DNA from: Cloacibacterium caeni
GTDB lineage: Bacteria > Bacteroidota > Bacteroidia > Flavobacteriales > Weeksellaceae
Length of the DNA stretch: 64,000 bases
Direction: 5' to 3'
Assembly: GCF_907163125.1 (NCBI RefSeq)
Contig: NZ_OU015319.1
Span: 2,356,001-2,420,000, forward strand
Part shown: in pieces, positions 51,102 to 59,758 of the stretch
Layout: each line of letters opens with the position of its first letter
How positions within the stretch are numbered: the stretch's first letter is position 1
The notes under the pieces: model-generated
What the model saw: the letters and a program-made list of their open reading frames with translations, nothing else
Database searches by the model: none
Told to the model about the DNA's origin: nothing
Position numbers and translations under genes: made by a program

Positions 51102-52445
51102 ATGAAACTCGAGGTAATCAAAAAAACGGCACTTAACCTACTCTACATCAATATTATTGTAAGTCTTTTTATCTTCTTAATTGATCCAGGAGAAAAAACA
51201 TTCGAAAGGTACTCTGTTACTTTCCTTATTTCTGGAATGTACACGTTTTTCATAGGTTTAGGAAACGGTTTTTTAAACGATTATCTAGATTCTAAATTTT
51301 CGTGGACAGATGAAACGCGCAAAAGAACCATTGCGGCGATTGTAGGAACTTTGGTGATGAATATTGCGCTGGTTTATTTTTGTAATTATCTGAATTTCAT
51401 TATTATACAAGGCAAAAATCCAGAAAAATTCTTCAATGGAGAGATGAACTTCATCAATTGGTTTTTCATCAATTTTGCGATTATGATTTCGGCAATTGGT
51501 CACGCTAGAGGTTTTATGGCGGCTTGGAAAAACTCTACCAAAAAAGAAGTAGTAGAACAAAAACTTATCGCCAAATCAGCCAATGCGCAATTCGAAAGTT
51601 TAAAAAATCAATTAGACCCGCATTTTTTATTCAATTCTCTGAATGTTTTAGATTCTTTGATTGAGGAAAATCCTGTTCAAGCGCAACGTTTTACCAATTC
51701 TATGTCGAAGATATATCGCTATGTCTTGGAACAAAAAGACAAGGAATTGGTTTCGGTGGAAGAAGAAATAGACTTTGCCAAAACCTATTGCGAACTCTTG
51801 AAAACCAGATTTGAAGACGCAGTAACCTTTGATTTCAACATTTCAGAGGAAGACAAAAAAGGTTTTGTAGTACCACTTTCTTTGCAACTTTTGCTCGAAA
51901 ATTCTATTAAACACAATTTTGCCACCTCATCTAAACCATTGAATATCAAAATATTTACAGAAAAAGGAAACCTCATCATCGAAAATAATTTGCAAACCAG
52001 AGAATTGCCGAATACATCTACAGGCGTAGGTTTAGCGAACATAGTTTCGAGATATAATTTATTAACCGAAAGAAATGTCTTCGTAGAAAAATCAGAAGCT
52101 TTCTTCCGTGTGAAACTCCCTATTTTAACAGAAAAATTGAACCCTATGAATCCATATACTCCATCACAAGAACAATTGGCTTACGAAAAAGCTGCAAAAC
52201 GCGTAGAAGAACTCAAAGGTTTCTACGGAAACTTAATTTCTTACTGCATTTTTATCCCATTTTTAATTTTTATCAACTTCCAAACTTCGCCTAAATATCA
52301 TTGGTTTTGGTGGCCAATGCTAGGTTGGGGAATCGGTGTAATTTCTCACGGAATTAAGACTTTCGGAATCGGAACAGATTGGGAAGAGCGCCAAATCAAA
52401 AAATACATGGAAAAAGAAGAAGAAAACGCCAGAAAATGGAAATAA
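51102..52445 (+). CDS. LytS-type sensor histidine kinase fused to a C-terminal 2TM domain
   Basis: 447 residues. Four N-terminal membrane helices (residues about 10-150) lead to a His_kinase domain: phospho-acceptor His in LKNQLDPHFLFNSLNVLDSLI, N-box LQLLLENSIKHN, G-box TGVGLANIVSRYNLL. After residue about 355 a full 2TM unit follows (AAKRVEELKGFYGNLISYCIFIPFLIF...TDWEERQIKKYMEKE). The fusion shows directly that 2TM units work with this kinase. Partner regulator is the LytTR protein at 53180. Confidence 0.93.
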   Translation: MKLEVIKKTALNLLYINIIVSLFIFLIDPGEKTFERYSVTFLISGMYTFFIGLGNGFLNDYLDSKFSWTDETRKRTIAAIVGTLVMNIALVYFCNYLNFIIIQGKNPEKFFNGEMNFINWFFINFAIMISAIGHARGFMAAWKNSTKKEVVEQKLIAKSANAQFESLKNQLDPHFLFNSLNVLDSLIEENPVQAQRFTNSMSKIYRYVLEQKDKELVSVEEEIDFAKTYCELLKTRFEDAVTFDFNISEEDKKGFVVPLSLQLLLENSIKHNFATSSKPLNIKIFTEKGNLIIENNLQTRELPNTSTGVGLANIVSRYNLLTERNVFVEKSEAFFRVKLPILTEKLNPMNPYTPSQEQLAYEKAAKRVEELKGFYGNLISYCIFIPFLIFINFQTSPKYHWFWWPMLGWGIGVISHGIKTFGIGTDWEERQIKKYMEKEEENARKWK

Positions 52446-52447
52446 CT

Positions 52448-52744
52448 ATGGAAAATCAAAATAAATTCAACGAAATTGCTTACAAAAAAGCACAAAAAAG
52501 AGTAAAAGACATCAGAACGTATTATTACATGGTTTTGGGATATTTAGCGGTGGGTTATTTCATTGTTAGCCGAAATTATGACGGGAATCTTCTTAATATT
52601 TCTAGAAATTACAGCGTTTGGATTGTAATCTTGTGGGGAATTTTTCTTTTGGGTTACGGAATTTATTTATTCACGCCTTATTTCAGAAATTGGGAAGAAA
52701 GAAAAACCAAAGAATTAATGGAGAAATACAAACAAAAAAATTAA
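52448..52744 (+). CDS. 2TM-domain protein (second copy)
   Basis: 98 residues from the ATG 2 bp after the kinase stop (MENQNKFNEIAYKKAQKRVKDIRTYYYM); a longer frame from 52379 lies within the kinase gene. Helices YMVLGYLAVGYFIV and WIVILWGIFLLGYGIYLF; ends FRNWEERKTKELMEKY. The first half departs most from the other copies. Confidence 0.88.
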   Translation: MENQNKFNEIAYKKAQKRVKDIRTYYYMVLGYLAVGYFIVSRNYDGNLLNISRNYSVWIVILWGIFLLGYGIYLFTPYFRNWEERKTKELMEKYKQKN

Positions 52745-52747
52745 AAA

Positions 52748-53059
52748 ATGGAACCTATAAACGATAAAAATATTCAATACGAAAGAGCCAAAAAAAGGGT
52801 GAAAGAAATCAAAGGTTTCTATATTCACGCTTTGGTTTATGTTTTGGTCAACTTGTTTTTAATTCTGTCAACATCCATAAAATACGATTCTTTTGAAACG
52901 TTTTTCCAGCAAAATCAATTCTGGGGAATCGGACTTTGGGGAATTGGACTTTTTGCTCATGGTTTATCCGTTTTCTTGCCTAATTTTATCCTCGGAAAAA
53001 ACTGGGAAGAAAAGAAAATACGTGAATTGATGGAAAGAAATAGAAATTTGAAAATATAA
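52748..53059 (+). CDS. 2TM-domain protein (third copy)
   Basis: 103 residues. KKRVKEIKGFYIHALVYVLVNLFLILS and GLWGIGLFAHGLSVFLPNFILGKNWEEKKIRELM match the first copy closely, with the HGLSVF helix shared. Starts 3 bp after the previous gene; clearly one operon. Confidence 0.9.
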   Translation: MEPINDKNIQYERAKKRVKEIKGFYIHALVYVLVNLFLILSTSIKYDSFETFFQQNQFWGIGLWGIGLFAHGLSVFLPNFILGKNWEEKKIRELMERNRNLKI

Positions 53060-53098
53060 AAAATGAGCTAATTTGGAGATGAAATTATTCTTAAAAAT

Positions 53099-53135
53099 AG
53101 ATTCTTCATTCCGTTTCACTTCACTCAGAATGACA
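53099..53135. repeat. Dispersed palindrome, family 1, half copy
   Basis: Inverse of 41731-41768 with few differences (AGATTCTTCATTCCGTTTCA then CTTCACTCAGAATGACA). It sits in the 120-bp gap between the third 2TM gene and the LytTR regulator gene. Confidence 0.7.
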
Positions 53136-53179
53136 TTAGAAACCCTAAGCTTTTACCTTGAAAATTTGAATTAAAGAAT

Positions 53180-53920
53180 ATGAAAGTAGTAATTATAGAA
53201 GACGAAAAACCAGCCGCGAGAAAACTCGAAAGATTAATAAGCAATTTTACTGATTTACAATTGGTTGCAACGCTCCATTCTGTGGAAGACGCTGTAGATT
53301 GGTTCAGTAAAAACGAACATCCGAAACTAATATTTTCAGACATCGTTTTGGGTGATGGTTTGTCTTTTGATATTTTTGAGAAAGTTCCTACCAAAAGTTT
53401 CATTATTTACACCACTGCTTTTGATCAATATACCTTAAAAGCCTTCAAACTCAATTCCATAGATTATCTTCTCAAGCCAATTTCAGAGGAAGATTTAGCC
53501 AAAGCAATTGAAAAATTCAAAAGTTTTTTGCCTTCAGAAGAAACGCACAACGCTTTGGAAATGAAATCTTTAATCAAAGAAGATCAACCGAAATTGTCTA
53601 GAATTTTGGTAAAAATTGGATATAATTTGAAAGTGGTTAAAACCGAAGAAATTTGTTGTTTTTATTCTGAAAACAAAATTGTTTACGCTCAAACTTTAGA
53701 ACGCAGTTTCCCAACAGATTTTACCTTAGATGAATTGGAAGAAGTTTTGGATGAAAAGACGTTTTTCCGGGTAAACAGGCAGTTTATCATCAGTTCAGAT
53801 TGTATCAAAAACATTCATACTTCACCGAATTACAAAGTAGAATTGCAAGCGCAACCAGCCGAAGAAATTACGGTAAGTAGAGAACGTGTGAAAGATTTTA
53901 AGGATTGGTTGGTGAAGTAA
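53180..53920 (+). CDS. LytTR-family response regulator
   Basis: 246 residues. Receiver domain: VVIIEDEKPAARKLERLI, phospho-acceptor Asp in KLIFSDIVLGDG, and Lys in SIDYLLKPISEEDL. LytTR DNA-binding domain from about 140: RILVKIGYNLKVVKTEEICCFYSENKIVYAQTLERSFPTDFTLDELEEVL, FFRVNRQFIISSDCIKNIH and EEITVSRERVKDFKDWL. LytTR domains bind pairs of 9-bp direct repeats about 12 bp apart, which are exactly what lies upstream of three transcription units here, including this operon. Confidence 0.94.
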   Translation: MKVVIIEDEKPAARKLERLISNFTDLQLVATLHSVEDAVDWFSKNEHPKLIFSDIVLGDGLSFDIFEKVPTKSFIIYTTAFDQYTLKAFKLNSIDYLLKPISEEDLAKAIEKFKSFLPSEETHNALEMKSLIKEDQPKLSRILVKIGYNLKVVKTEEICCFYSENKIVYAQTLERSFPTDFTLDELEEVLDEKTFFRVNRQFIISSDCIKNIHTSPNYKVELQAQPAEEITVSRERVKDFKDWLVK

Positions 53921-53947
53921 TTGAAAATTGAAAGTGCAAAATTGAAA

Positions 53948-54379
53948 ATGATTACTATAGAAGAAATTGTAGATTTTACAAAAGATTTCTTAAAAGAAGA
54001 TAATATTTTTCCTGACACTGATATTTTTTCTTTAGGGATTTATGGTGATGATATGGATGAATTTCTTGGAAGCTATCACAAAAAATATGGAGTAAACTTT
54101 GATAATTATTTATGGTATTTTCATAATGAAGAAGAAATTAGCAATAACTTTTCAATTGGAAAAATATTCTTTAAACCTCCTTATGATAGCGTAGAAAGAA
54201 TCCCAATAACTCCAGAAATTTTAACAAAATTTGCTAATACAAAGGTTTGGGAAATTTATTATCCAGAACATCAACTTCCCAAATATCGCTATGATGTTTT
54301 AATAGACCAAATAATCTTTGGAGGATTAGCTTTAATTATTATTTATATCAGTTTAAAAGATTGTTTTGGTAGAAATTAA
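53948..54379 (+). CDS. DUF1493-like protein with C-terminal membrane helix
   Basis: 143 residues from the ATG at 53948 (MITIEEIVDFTKDFLKED); the TTG at 53921 is possible. The N-terminal part (FSLGIYGDDMDEFLGSYHKKYGVNFDNYLWYFHNEEE) resembles DUF1493, an acyl-carrier-protein-like fold. The conserved Ser for a phosphopantetheine arm is not evident. A single helix (IFGGLALIIIYISL) ends the protein. Role unknown; it follows the LytTR gene but need not be related. Confidence 0.6.
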   Translation: MITIEEIVDFTKDFLKEDNIFPDTDIFSLGIYGDDMDEFLGSYHKKYGVNFDNYLWYFHNEEEISNNFSIGKIFFKPPYDSVERIPITPEILTKFANTKVWEIYYPEHQLPKYRYDVLIDQIIFGGLALIIIYISLKDCFGRN

Positions 54380-55614
54380 CCCTTATAAAACTCACTCGCA
54401 GAATTGATAAAATGCTGAAAAGCTTCCGTAACTTCTTTCTGAATTTTATTGGTTAAAGGAAACGGAACCATGTGTGAATATTCATAAGGAAAATCCTGAA
54501 TTTCTACCTCTGTTTTTATATTTCTGTAACCACCTTGCAAAGTATTGAGTGCTTCCATTGGTGGTGCAACTTCGTCTTTTTCAAGGACATAGAGTTTGAT
54601 TTGATGATGCAGTTTTTTAATTCTGTCTTCTCTTTCTTTTTGGAAATAATTGTACCTCAACATCATTTTGAACCAACTTTCCTGCGGATGTAATTTCTCG
54701 TCTTGAAAATGACCTAATCTTTCATCTGACTGGAAATCAGAGCTTAACAATTCTGCGAAAACCGTTTGCATTTTTATAGCTGCTCTTGCATCCATAATGT
54801 ATTTAGAAATCGGGAACATTCTATCAATCGTCATTCCGCCACAAAAACAGAATAATTTAGAATTTTCAAAAATTCCTTCAGGATCTGCCATTTTTAAAAT
54901 CATCGACAAAAATGAACCAATAGAATAGCCAAATAAATCAATAGAAGTTTCCGTTGAAATACTTTTAATCTTCTGATTTCTAATATCTTTCACCACTTGT
55001 ATCACATCTGAATATGTCTGAAAACCAGACCAAAAAATTCTCTGAGGATGTGCTTCTAAACGTGAACTAATTGCTGCATTTACAAATGAACAATTGGTAT
55101 TTTCGGGATAATTTTTCTTTCTGAACTGTGCTACTTCTACCATTGCACGTCTGTCACTCCAGATTTCTTCGGCTCTGTTCATGTGAAAAGCAATCGGAAA
55201 AAGAATGATGGCTTTTTTGGTTTTTTGAGCCAATTCATAAGCCCAAGGTAAATATTTATCCCACTTTTTCTCGTTCAATCCATGGAAAAAAATAAGCGTT
55301 CCTTCGGCGATTTCTACATCTGCTCTTTTGAGAATATAATATTCAAAATGCTTATTTCTTTCGATGTCAAAATCTTTTACATCAATGCTGGAAAAACCGT
55401 AAAGCGTTTGATTTTCATTGCTTTCCTTGAAATGTGTTTGGTGTTTTTCGCAAGAAGTGGTAGAAAAAGAACCATTGAGTAAATCTGCTTTTTTAGAATG
55501 AAAATGAATGGTTTCTATCGTTACATTTAGGTCTTCAATTGTTTTGAAATTTCCTTCTTTTTCAAAGTTTTCTTTTAAAATTTCATAGAGTTCATTGTAA
55601 TTCATAAGCATCAT
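54376..55614 (-). CDS. Alpha/beta-hydrolase, DUF6051-type
   Basis: 412 residues. The oxyanion region is GTLIFFHGLNEKKWDKYLPWAYELAQKTKKAIILFP and the nucleophile elbow SIDLFGYSIGSFLSMI; the acid-residue strand LYVLEKDEVAPP and the C-terminal His in FPYEYSHMVPFP complete a triad. No signal peptide, so cytoplasmic. Substrate unknown. Confidence 0.8.
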   Translation of the reverse strand: MMLMNYNELYEILKENFEKEGNFKTIEDLNVTIETIHFHSKKADLLNGSFSTTSCEKHQTHFKESNENQTLYGFSSIDVKDFDIERNKHFEYYILKRADVEIAEGTLIFFHGLNEKKWDKYLPWAYELAQKTKKAIILFPIAFHMNRAEEIWSDRRAMVEVAQFRKKNYPENTNCSFVNAAISSRLEAHPQRIFWSGFQTYSDVIQVVKDIRNQKIKSISTETSIDLFGYSIGSFLSMILKMADPEGIFENSKLFCFCGGMTIDRMFPISKYIMDARAAIKMQTVFAELLSSDFQSDERLGHFQDEKLHPQESWFKMMLRYNYFQKEREDRIKKLHHQIKLYVLEKDEVAPPMEALNTLQGGYRNIKTEVEIQDFPYEYSHMVPFPLTNKIQKEVTEAFQHFINSASEFYKG

Positions 55615-55720
55615 TTTAATTATAACTTCAAAATAAAAGTTTTTATTGCTTAAAAGCCTTTATTGATAAGGTTTTTTCTTATTCTATGACTAATCCTAAA
55701 ATAGGTTTACAAGTTTTACA

Positions 55721-56566
55721 TTAAGATACCAATCCGGAAGATATTGATTTTCCGGATTTTTTGTGGATTGTTTCCGGGGTTTTCATCTTCAGACTAAGAT
55801 GTGGTCTTTTGTTGTTGTAAATATAAATACTTTCTTTAACCATTTGTTTTAAATCCTGAATGTTTTTGCATTTATAAATTAAAAATTCCTGCTTCAATAT
55901 TCCGTTTATTCTTTCTGCCAAAGCATTTTGATAACAATCATAGCCATCTGTCATTGAGGGTTTTATTTTGTTTTCAACAAGTACTTTCTGATACACTTCT
56001 GAGCAATATTGCAATCCTCTGTCTGAGTGATGAATAAGCGGAAGATGTGTTGTTCTGTTTTTAACGGCCATTTTCAGAGCTTTGACTACATTTTCAGCAT
56101 TCATATTTTCACTTAATTCGTAACCCATTATTTTTCTGCTGTAAGCATCCGTAACCAAAGATAAATAACAGACATTCGTTTTGGTTTTTATATAAGTGAT
56201 ATCGCTTACAAATACCTGTTCTTTTCTTTTCAGGCAAGTCGTTTTCAAAAGGTTGGGGTGTTTTCTGAGCCAGTGTTTGGAGAAAGTTGTTCTTGTATAT
56301 CTTTTCTTAGGATAAATAAGCAGGTTTTCTCTTCGTAAATAATTGAACAGCGCATCTCTGCCTATTTTTATCTTTTCAAGCTTGAACTTATTTTTAAGCA
56401 AATAATAAAGTTTTCTTGTTCCTATTCTGGGCTGTTCTAAACGAATCTCCTCAACAAATCGTTTAACTTTCTCCAATTCTTTTTCCCGAACACATAATCT
56501 TTGGCGCTGCTGGTAAATGGCTTGTCTGCTTATCCCAAACAATCTGCAGATTTTGGATAAACTCAA
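55721..56566 (-). CDS. IS3-family transposase OrfB
   Basis: 281 residues. An N-terminal HTH_21-type segment (SKICRLFGISRQAIYQQRQRL) is followed by the rve core with catalytic Asp in FVSDITYIKTKT, Asp in LIHHSDRGLQYCS and Glu in ALAERINGILKQEF. Its TTG overlaps the orfA stop, and orfB reads without a stop back into orfA (VRQLQEKGLSLS), so a -1 frameshift near GAAAAAG is likely to make the OrfAB transposase. Confidence 0.92.
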   Translation of the reverse strand: MSLSKICRLFGISRQAIYQQRQRLCVREKELEKVKRFVEEIRLEQPRIGTRKLYYLLKNKFKLEKIKIGRDALFNYLRRENLLIYPKKRYTRTTFSKHWLRKHPNLLKTTCLKRKEQVFVSDITYIKTKTNVCYLSLVTDAYSRKIMGYELSENMNAENVVKALKMAVKNRTTHLPLIHHSDRGLQYCSEVYQKVLVENKIKPSMTDGYDCYQNALAERINGILKQEFLIYKCKNIQDLKQMVKESIYIYNNKRPHLSLKMKTPETIHKKSGKSISSGLVS

Positions 56567-56952
56567 TCCTTTTTCTTGGAGTTGTCTGACTGTTTGGGCG
56601 TAAACTTTTTTCGAATCTGTGTGCCGTATTGCTTGTCCGAGATATCAATCATCATATTGAGAACTTTGGTTTTTAGTTTCTCATCAGCTAATTCTTTCTC
56701 TAATCTTTTAATCTTTTCGGCGGGTGTTTCTTTGGATTGTAACATGGTATGAATGGTGGGTTTGCTCCAATCTAAATTACCATATTTTCTGAGCCAAACC
56801 AAAACGGTACTTCTACCTTGGATACCGTAATGTTGCTGTGCCTGTTTGTAAGTGAATTCGCCCTTTTCTACACGGCTTACAATACCTAATTTAAAAGCCA
56901 TTGTGTAATCTTGTTGTGTACGCTTTTCTACTGTCTTCTCTCGATTTTCCAT
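56563..56952 (-). CDS. IS3-family transposase OrfA
   Basis: 129 residues. A helix-turn-helix (FKLGIVSRVEKGEFTYKQAQQHYGIQGRSTVLVWLRKYG) is followed by a Leu-zipper-type coiled coil (ETPAEKIKRLEKELADEKLKTKVLNMMIDI). Binds the IS ends and, with OrfB by frameshift, forms the active enzyme. Ends GAAAAAGGATTGA, the overlap and slip region. Confidence 0.92.
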   Translation of the reverse strand: MENREKTVEKRTQQDYTMAFKLGIVSRVEKGEFTYKQAQQHYGIQGRSTVLVWLRKYGNLDWSKPTIHTMLQSKETPAEKIKRLEKELADEKLKTKVLNMMIDISDKQYGTQIRKKFTPKQSDNSKKKD

Positions 56953-57004
56953 AATAAGTCTATTTGGTGTAAACTTATTTTAGGACGGGTCACTAAACAT
57001 AAAA

Positions 57005-57028
57005 AAAGCAGCCTAAGACAGACTGCTT
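57005..57028. terminator. Terminator of mnmA
   Basis: AAAGCAG and CTGCTTT arms, on the far side of the IS3 element from the rest of the neighbourhood, 20 bp after the mnmA stop. Confidence 0.6.
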
Positions 57029-57049
57029 TCCTTTATACTTTTAAAATTT

Positions 57050-58237
57050 CTAAGAAATCACTCCGCTTCCTAATAATTCTTCGCCTACATACCAAGCTGC
57101 GAACTGTCCTTCTGCAATCGCAGATTGTGGATTTTCGAATTCTATGAAAAATCCTTCTTCAAACTGATAAAGCGTGGCTTTTTCTAGAGGTTGACGGTAC
57201 CTGATTCTCGCCATTACTTCCATAGATTCTCCGTTTTTAAGACGTAAATCTTCACGAACCCAATGCAATTCTGAATTGTCAATTTTCAAGGCTTTTCTAA
57301 ACAATCCTGGGAAATTTCTTCCTTCTCCTACATACACCAAATTATTTTCCATATCTCTGGAAATGAGGAAACAAGATTCTTTATGACCACCAATTCCCAA
57401 GCCTTTACTTTGACCAATCGTGTAGAATTGTGCACCTTGATGTTTGCCAATCACTTTCCCGTCTGATTTTTTGTAATGGATTTTTGCAGACAAATATTCT
57501 AACTCTTCTAATTTTGAAGAAAACTCAGGTTTTTCTTTGTGATATTCAGCAAAATCACTGAAAATTTCTACAATTTCGCCTTCTTTGGCTTTTAATTGTT
57601 GCTGAAGAAAAGTAGGCAAACTTACTTTCCCGATGAAACAAAGACCTTGAGAATCTTTTTTATCGGCAGTTGCCAATTCCATTTCTCTGGCAATTTCTCT
57701 TACTTCTGGTTTGGTGAGTTCTCCAATCGGGAAAAGCGCTTTAGAAAGCTGTTTTTGACTCAATTGACACAAAAAATAACTTTGGTCTTTGTTGTTATCT
57801 TTTCCAGCCAAAAGTTGATACACTTCTTCCCCATTTTCATTGGTAAAAGAATCTAATCTTGCATAATGTCCCGTTGCTACTTTATCTGCACCTAGAGAAA
57901 GTGCGGTTTCTAAAAAAACATCGAATTTTACTTCTCGGTTGCACAAAACATCAGGATTGGGAGTTCTACCCTTTTCGTATTCGGCAAACATATAATCTAC
58001 AATGCGTTCTTTGTAGAGTTCGCTCATATCAATCACTTGGAACGGAATTCCCAGTTTTTTGGCCACTAAAAGGGCGTCATTACTGTCTTCAATCCAAGGA
58101 CATTCATCTTCTAAAGTTACGGAAGCATCGTTCCAATTTCTCATAAAAAGTCCGATGACTTCGTGACCTTGTTTCTGCAACAAATACGCTGCAACGCTGG
58201 AGTCTACACCTCCTGATAAACCGACTACTATTTTCAT
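57050..58237 (-). CDS. mnmA: tRNA-specific 2-thiouridylase MnmA
   Basis: Forms 2-thiouridine at position 34 of Lys, Glu and Gln tRNAs using sulphur from persulphide relay proteins. PP-loop [17 protein letters not shown] at residue 3, catalytic Cys in [12 protein letters not shown] (about 102) and acceptor Cys in [12 protein letters not shown] (about 199), then the C-terminal barrel ending [22 protein letters not shown]. Full length at 395. The IS3 element lies downstream and does not disrupt it. Confidence 0.96.
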   Translation of the reverse strand: MKIVVGLSGGVDSSVAAYLLQKQGHEVIGLFMRNWNDASVTLEDECPWIEDSNDALLVAKKLGIPFQVIDMSELYKERIVDYMFAEYEKGRTPNPDVLCNREVKFDVFLETALSLGADKVATGHYARLDSFTNENGEEVYQLLAGKDNNKDQSYFLCQLSQKQLSKALFPIGELTKPEVREIAREMELATADKKDSQGLCFIGKVSLPTFLQQQLKAKEGEIVEIFSDFAEYHKEKPEFSSKLEELEYLSAKIHYKKSDGKVIGKHQGAQFYTIGQSKGLGIGGHKESCFLISRDMENNLVYVGEGRNFPGLFRKALKIDNSELHWVREDLRLKNGESMEVMARIRYRQPLEKATLYQFEEGFFIEFENPQSAIAEGQFAAWYVGEELLGSGVIS

Positions 58238-58345
58238 AATTGAGTTACGCTTTCGTTAAGGGAAAGTTTTACGACTGCAAAATTACGAATTAAAAACTCA
58301 TTTGAAATTTTTCTGCTAAATTTGAATCATAGAAATTTTCTAAAA

Positions 58346-58870
58346 ATGAAAAAATTATCTCTATTCTTTCTGATTTTGATGTCTTTTTCGGCATTTTCTC
58401 AGGTGGAAACCTCTACACAAAACTCTAAATGGACTTTTGGTGGTTATGCTGGTTTAACGGGCGGTTTTGGCAGTAATAACGGCATTGCAGTACATATTGC
58501 ACCAAAAGTAGGCTATAAAATTTCTGAGAATTTAGAAGCAGGTTTGATGAGCAGTCTCAATTGGCAAAACTCATCTTATTCTTACTCCACTTTGTTTGGA
58601 ATTGGACCATTTGTGAATTATTATTTGGGCAGAAATTTCTATTTAGGTTCTCAATTTCAAGAATATTTTATCAATCAAAAAGTAAAATCTTCAGAAGAAA
58701 AATACAGTTCAAACGAATCTGCACTTTACATTGGCGGAGGTTATATGCAAAGAATGGGTAACAATTCTTATTTGCAGATTGGTGGAATGTATAATGTACT
58801 TTGGAAACAAAACAGCAGTATTTTCAGCAGTGGTTTTGTACCTAATATTGGGATGGTTTTTGGGTTGTAG
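58346..58870 (+). CDS. Outer-membrane beta-barrel protein
   Basis: 174 residues from the ATG at 58346 (signal MKKLSLFFLILMSFSAFSQ); a longer frame from 58322 is less likely. The mature part has eight-strand-type alternation, with GGYAGLTGGFGSNNGIAVHIAPKVGYKISENLEAGLMSSLNW and a C-terminal aromatic strand ending GMVFGL. A small porin-like or OmpW/OmpX-like barrel; function unknown. Its terminator has been split by the following IS. Confidence 0.82.
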   Translation: MKKLSLFFLILMSFSAFSQVETSTQNSKWTFGGYAGLTGGFGSNNGIAVHIAPKVGYKISENLEAGLMSSLNWQNSSYSYSTLFGIGPFVNYYLGRNFYLGSQFQEYFINQKVKSSEEKYSSNESALYIGGGYMQRMGNNSYLQIGGMYNVLWKQNSSIFSSGFVPNIGMVFGL

Positions 58871-58928
58871 AATATTTTAAAAAATAAAAACCTCCGAAAA
58901 TAGACTGCACCCAAAAGTTTAGACAAAA

Positions 58929-59717
58929 TTAAACAATATTTTCAAAGGAAAGAGTTCGGTACTGTACCGGACTCTTTCCTTTGAGATTGAGTCTTATTCT
59001 ATCATTGTTGTAATAGTGAATGTACTTCACTATTTCCATCTTAAGTTCCTGAATGGAACCAAACTTTCTGGCATAAAACATTTCTGATTTTATCGTTCCA
59101 AAAAAGTTTTCTATCACCGCATTGTCCAAACAGTTTCCTTTTCGGGACATACTTTGAATAATACCTTTTTCTTTTAACAAGTTTTGGTAATGTTTCATTT
59201 GATATTGCCAACCTTGATCAGAATGTAGAATGATGTTTTGTGTAGATTTTACTTTTCTGAATGATTTCTTTAGCATTCTGATGATTTGGCTAAACACAGG
59301 TCTTTCAGATAAGTCAAAACTGACAATTTCACCATTAAATAAATCGATGATTGGAGATAGATAAAGTTTATTACCCGATACATTAAACTCTGTAACATCG
59401 GTTGCCCATTTCTGATTAGGAGTGTCCGATTTGAAATTCCTCTGTAGAACATTGGGCGCAATTTTCCCTTGCTCTCCCTTGTAAGATTTATATTTCTTCA
59501 CTCGGATAATACTCTTTAAACCTAATATTTTCATAAGTCGTAAAACAGTTTTGTGATTAATCAAAATTCCTTTTTCTTTCAAAAGCAAAGTAATTCTTCT
59601 ATAGCCCAACCTTCCTTTGTGACGATGATAAATCTGCTTAATCATTTCTTTTATTTCCGCATATTTATCTTTCATTTGAAAGCGTTTTTGATAGTAATAA
59701 AAACTGCTTCTTGCCAT
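58929..59717 (-). CDS. IS150-group transposase OrfB
   Basis: 262 residues. HTH_21-type start (RYKGRLGYRRITLLLKEKGILINHKTVLRLM) and the rve domain: Asp in WATDVTEFNV, Asp in NIILHSDQGWQYQM and Glu in CLDNAVIENFFGTIKSEM. It is produced by -1 frameshift from orfA: the orfB frame runs back without a stop through LRQDFDLAVLLH to the slippery site at 59810-59816. The ATG at 59717 alone would give an N-terminally short protein. Confidence 0.93.
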   Translation of the reverse strand: MARSSFYYYQKRFQMKDKYAEIKEMIKQIYHRHKGRLGYRRITLLLKEKGILINHKTVLRLMKILGLKSIIRVKKYKSYKGEQGKIAPNVLQRNFKSDTPNQKWATDVTEFNVSGNKLYLSPIIDLFNGEIVSFDLSERPVFSQIIRMLKKSFRKVKSTQNIILHSDQGWQYQMKHYQNLLKEKGIIQSMSRKGNCLDNAVIENFFGTIKSEMFYARKFGSIQELKMEIVKYIHYYNNDRIRLNLKGKSPVQYRTLSFENIV

Positions 59718-59758
59718 CGATGTACAATGCAGTAGTACTGCTAAATCAAAGTCCTGCC

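Larger units (their letters stand above)
55687..56992 (-). mobile_element. Complete IS3-family insertion sequence with 3-bp target duplication
   Basis: Ends are TGACTAATCCTAAAATAGGT (from 55687) and, inverted, TGACCCGTCCTAAAATAAGT (to 56992), 21 of 25 positions alike. The element is 1,306 bp long and is flanked by CTA on both sides (55684-55686 and 56993-56995). It contains orfA and orfB on the minus strand. Confidence 0.9.
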
